Assembly: GCF_010111755.1 (NCBI RefSeq)
Contig: NC_088958.1
Coordinates: 372,001-436,000, forward strand
Direction of reading: 5' to 3'
DNA: 64,000 nucleotides
DNA from: Nakaseomyces glabratus
Lineage: Eukaryota > Ascomycota > Saccharomycetes > Saccharomycetales > Saccharomycetaceae
Under the pieces are notes generated by a model that was not told the DNA's origin, ran no database searches, and worked only from the letters and a program-made list of their open reading frames with translations. The position numbers and the translations under genes were made by a program. This document shows, one piece after another, positions 61,767 through 64,000 of this stretch. The first letter of the stretch is position 1. Every line of letters starts with the position of its first letter.

Positions 61767-62162
61767 ATGGCTGCCTCTCTACCTCACCCAAAGATTGTCA
61801 AGAAGCACACTAAGAAGTTCAAGCGTCATCACTCTGACAGATACCACAGAGTCTCCGAGAACTGGAGAAAGCAAAAGGGTATCGACTCTGTCGTCAGAAG
61901 AAGATTCAGAGGTAACATCTCTGAACCAACCATCGGTTACGGTTCCAACAAGAAGACCAAGTTCATGTCTCCATCTGGTCACAAGGTTGTCTTGGTCTCT
62001 AACTTGAAGGATTTGGAAACTTTGACTATGCACACCAAGTCTTACGCCGCCGAAATTGCCCACAACGTCTCCTCCAAGAACAGAGTTACTTTGTTGGCTA
62101 GAGCTAAGGCTTTGGGTGTCAAGGTTACCAACGCTAAGGGTCGTCTAGCTTTGGAAGCTTAA
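61767..62162 (+). CDS. RPL32: 60S ribosomal protein L32 (eL32)
   Basis: The 131-residue product matches yeast Rpl32 (130): basic N-terminus '[25 protein letters not shown]', central '[17 protein letters not shown]' and '[17 protein letters not shown]'. It is a component of the large ribosomal subunit. Codon choice is extremely biased to preferred codons. The start is fixed by conservation. An intron is predicted in the leader, and Rap1 and T-rich elements lie upstream, as in other ribosomal protein genes. The order RPL32, SCS22, MRP21 follows S. cerevisiae YBL092W, YBL091C-A, YBL090W, with MAP2 missing. Confidence 0.97.
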   Translation: MAASLPHPKIVKKHTKKFKRHHSDRYHRVSENWRKQKGIDSVVRRRFRGNISEPTIGYGSNKKTKFMSPSGHKVVLVSNLKDLETLTMHTKSYAAEIAHNVSSKNRVTLLARAKALGVKVTNAKGRLALEA

Positions 62163-62686
62163 ATATAGTAACAATTATGTTCATTAATCCCAAAAATATA
62201 CAACTCACAATATCATCCAATAAATTAACTTTACATTAAAATAATAACCCATTTTTATTCAAAGTAACCATCATATTAGCAAACCGAAAAGAAAATTTTA
62301 AAGGAAAATTTAAAAAAACCATTATTATATCTTTTAATATCATATTATCTGAGAATATCAAGCATGTTAAGGGTCTTTTTTCTAAAGACTTTACAAGGTG
62401 GTTTCTTAAATGTTCAAGCTAAGGAGCAATAGGTGGTACGGAGCGTATGCCTCTGCATACTTCTCATCTTTACGATCGCTTAGCTGAAGTTTATTTCTAC
62501 CGCCTTGTTACTCTATATATACTATGTAAGACTTTTGGTTGGTTATTTTCCCAGTTTTTTTTTTCTATAGCGATATAAAAAAGGTACATGTATCCATACT
62601 TTTCATATAAAGGCCAATCCGGTTGGCAAAAGAATACTTGTAACCGTTCGCTCTAACCATAGAACTCAGACCCTCCAATTTTTGTC
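62163..62686. other. Convergent 3' flanks of RPL32 and SCS22 (0.5 kb)
   Basis: AT-rich spacer without a supported gene or RNA. Confidence 0.5.
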
Positions 62687-63160
62687 TTAAAACAATTTCT
62701 TAAGAATATATGCTACAATGACCAGCATAACGCAGAGCATTATCACGTATTTCCGAGTAGGGATGTACTCCCTAGCACCTCTCACACCTTCCTCACTGGT
62801 CATCAACACTGGGATCTTCTTCGACACAGCACGATGTTTCAACTCTCCGCTGACTATCTTGTCCCAATCAGTCTCCAGTACCTGCTTATCATAACTAGTA
62901 TCGCCAACTGGTGCCGTGATAATCATGAACTTGTCTCTGCCAGAATGTGAGGTCTCCTGGCCCAGATACACAAATTCAAGCTCTAGCTCTTGTCCTTGTA
63001 GTATGGTGTGTACATTTGGCCGCACAATGTATAGATCAGGAGCTGTAGTCCTTACTTTATATATAATATTCTCATCGCTGACATTCCTGACTCTAAGAAC
63101 ACGCCGGCACTGTACCACGTCTTCGAAAACAAGCTGCTCAGGGTCAATACGGGTGTACAT
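62687..63160 (-). CDS. SCS22: VAP-family ER protein Scs22 (MSP domain, tail-anchored)
   Basis: From the ATG at 63160 the product has 157 residues. The MSP domain starts at once ('RIDPEQLVFED') and includes 'KVRTTAPDLYIVRPN', the VAP segment that binds FFAT peptides. The last 20 residues are a hydrophobic tail anchor ('YVIMLCVMLVIVAYILKK'). VAP proteins hold lipid-transfer proteins at ER contact sites and influence Opi1 and phospholipid synthesis. The frame continues 37 codons further left (to 63271, with another ATG at about 63235), but that extension has no VAP similarity, so I chose the start that fits the family. S. cerevisiae SCS22 has an intron near its start; I found no branch point here. 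The neighbours RPL32 and MRP21 agree with YBL091C-A. Confidence 0.88.
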   Translation of the reverse strand: MYTRIDPEQLVFEDVVQCRRVLRVRNVSDENIIYKVRTTAPDLYIVRPNVHTILQGQELELEFVYLGQETSHSGRDKFMIITAPVGDTSYDKQVLETDWDKIVSGELKHRAVSKKIPVLMTSEEGVRGAREYIPTRKYVIMLCVMLVIVAYILKKLF

Positions 63161-63419
63161 CGTTGAAGCGGTTGAGATCAGCATCAGATGGCTACTGTTG
63201 GACACTATAAACCTAATTAATTTAAAGTAGCTCATCTCCCCCAGATGGGCCTTCCCTCTTTTGCTTGCCAACTAATCATGGCCAACGTCTTCGCAATGTG
63301 CCCTTCTTGAAACTTAAACTTGAAGTTATAAAGGAAATAGACGGTTTTGAGACCACTAGTCACCAGAAACTAGTCTACTCGAGCGGAACAGCACATCAGG
63401 GACCAATAACATTAGGTTC

Positions 63420-63872
63420 ATGTTGCGATTTTACAGGAGTTTCTCTGCTTGCAGAGCGGTGCTAAACAATGGCAAGACAATCAATCCATTCGATAAGTTG
63501 GCTGACAAGCAGAGTCTTCTGACGACTGGTATGATGTCAGGGTTTGGTATGAGACAGGACAAGAAATCTAACATCCTAGTCAGTGCAGAAGATATGCAGC
63601 TACGAGAGGAGGCGTTGGAGACGCCTATTAGAGGTGTTCAGGCTGGTAGAACAGTTGGAGTGATAAATGGGGATACTGCTACTGCAGTGAGAAGATTGAC
63701 CACTAAACTGATTGCTAATGGGGTGCCCATGGATAAGAGAAAGCAGAGGTTCCACATGAAGCCCGGTAAAGCTGCGGAATTAAAGAGATCTCAACGCCAT
63801 AGACGTGATTTCAAGAAAGGTTTCAAGAGACTCATCGAGATTGTCAAGGATGCCAGAAGGAAAGGTTACTGA
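63420..63872 (+). CDS. MRP21: Mitochondrial small-subunit ribosomal protein bS21m
   Basis: The 150-residue product starts with a short basic, aromatic presequence ('MLRFYRSFSACRAVL') and ends in the bS21-like basic helix ('RFHMKPGKAAELKRSQRHRRDFKKGFKRLIEIV'). It matches yeast Mrp21 (177), a protein of the small mitochondrial ribosomal subunit involved in translation start. It is divergent from SCS22, with a short shared promoter of about 260 bases, and sits in the position of YBL090W. No disruption is seen. Confidence 0.9.
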   Translation: MLRFYRSFSACRAVLNNGKTINPFDKLADKQSLLTTGMMSGFGMRQDKKSNILVSAEDMQLREEALETPIRGVQAGRTVGVINGDTATAVRRLTTKLIANGVPMDKRKQRFHMKPGKAAELKRSQRHRRDFKKGFKRLIEIVKDARRKGY

Positions 63873-64000
63873 GCAAGTTTGTTTAGCTATGTAAGCTTTA
63901 TCCCTGCTTCATGTATCTACTGCATTCTTTCATTTATTACACCACACTACATAGTAGCTATCTATTCCTGTATATAAGATAATATCCCATTCGATTTCAT
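63873..64000. other. 3' flank of MRP21 to the window end
   Basis: AT-rich sequence with no feature that can be called. Confidence 0.4.

Overview
This window is nuclear DNA of a budding yeast from the post-whole-genome-duplication clade, almost certainly Candida glabrata (Nakaseomyces glabratus). The strongest evidence is three tandem copies of a 52-residue, 16-cysteine protein that I recognise as the C. glabrata copper metallothionein MT-II, carried in a repeat of about 1.25 kb. Nearly all genes are single open frames with clear Saccharomyces cerevisiae counterparts. The S. cerevisiae names and chromosomal neighbours quoted here are from memory; no database was searched.

Layout. 1-4.5 kb: the 3' part of DOM34 (enters from the left), a YCP4-like flavodoxin protein and mitochondrial citrate synthase CIT1. 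4.5-8.2 kb: long stretch without a convincing gene. 8.2-12.9 kb: a coiled-coil gene (probable MPC54) and the PP1 glycogen-targeting subunit GAC1. 12.9-16.7 kb: second long stretch without a convincing gene. 16.7-46 kb: ERG13, UFO1, ALO1, an unrecognised 272-residue gene, a YML082W/STR2-type PLP protein, ATP18 (56 residues), the zinc-finger factor TDA9, DUS1, the MT-II array, CPR3, ENT3, BET5 and WAR1. From UFO1 on, this block largely follows S. cerevisiae chromosome XIII left arm, with ENT3 placed as in its duplicated sister region. 46.6-50.7 kb: GEP4, DIS3 and a tRNA-Val(AAC). 51-60.4 kb: INP2, DNF3, HLJ1 in the S. cerevisiae neighbourhood of YMR161-163. 61-64 kb: RPL32 with a predicted intron in its 5' leader, SCS22 and MRP21 (neighbourhood of YBL090-092).

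Most genes are housekeeping: mitochondrial metabolism and import-dependent proteins (CIT1, ATP18, CPR3, GEP4, MRP21), sterol and antioxidant synthesis (ERG13, ALO1), trafficking and lipids (ENT3, BET5, INP2, DNF3, SCS22), and RNA or ribosome biology (DOM34, DUS1, DIS3, RPL32, tRNA). Stress adaptation is represented by the metallothionein array, WAR1 and UFO1. Several promoters carry the PAC plus RRPE pair that marks ribosome-biogenesis genes; two of these are in front of poorly understood genes (the 272-residue gene and the YML082W-like gene).

I see no mobile element, CRISPR array, prophage or clearly foreign DNA, and no obviously new multi-gene system. The points most worth a second look are the loss of the catalytic lysine in the YML082W-like protein, the metallothionein array with a linker that occurs only between copies, the leader intron of RPL32, the unknown PAC-driven gene, the cluster of GTCACATG sites near 28.5 kb, and the two very long gene-free stretches that coincide with breaks in gene order.
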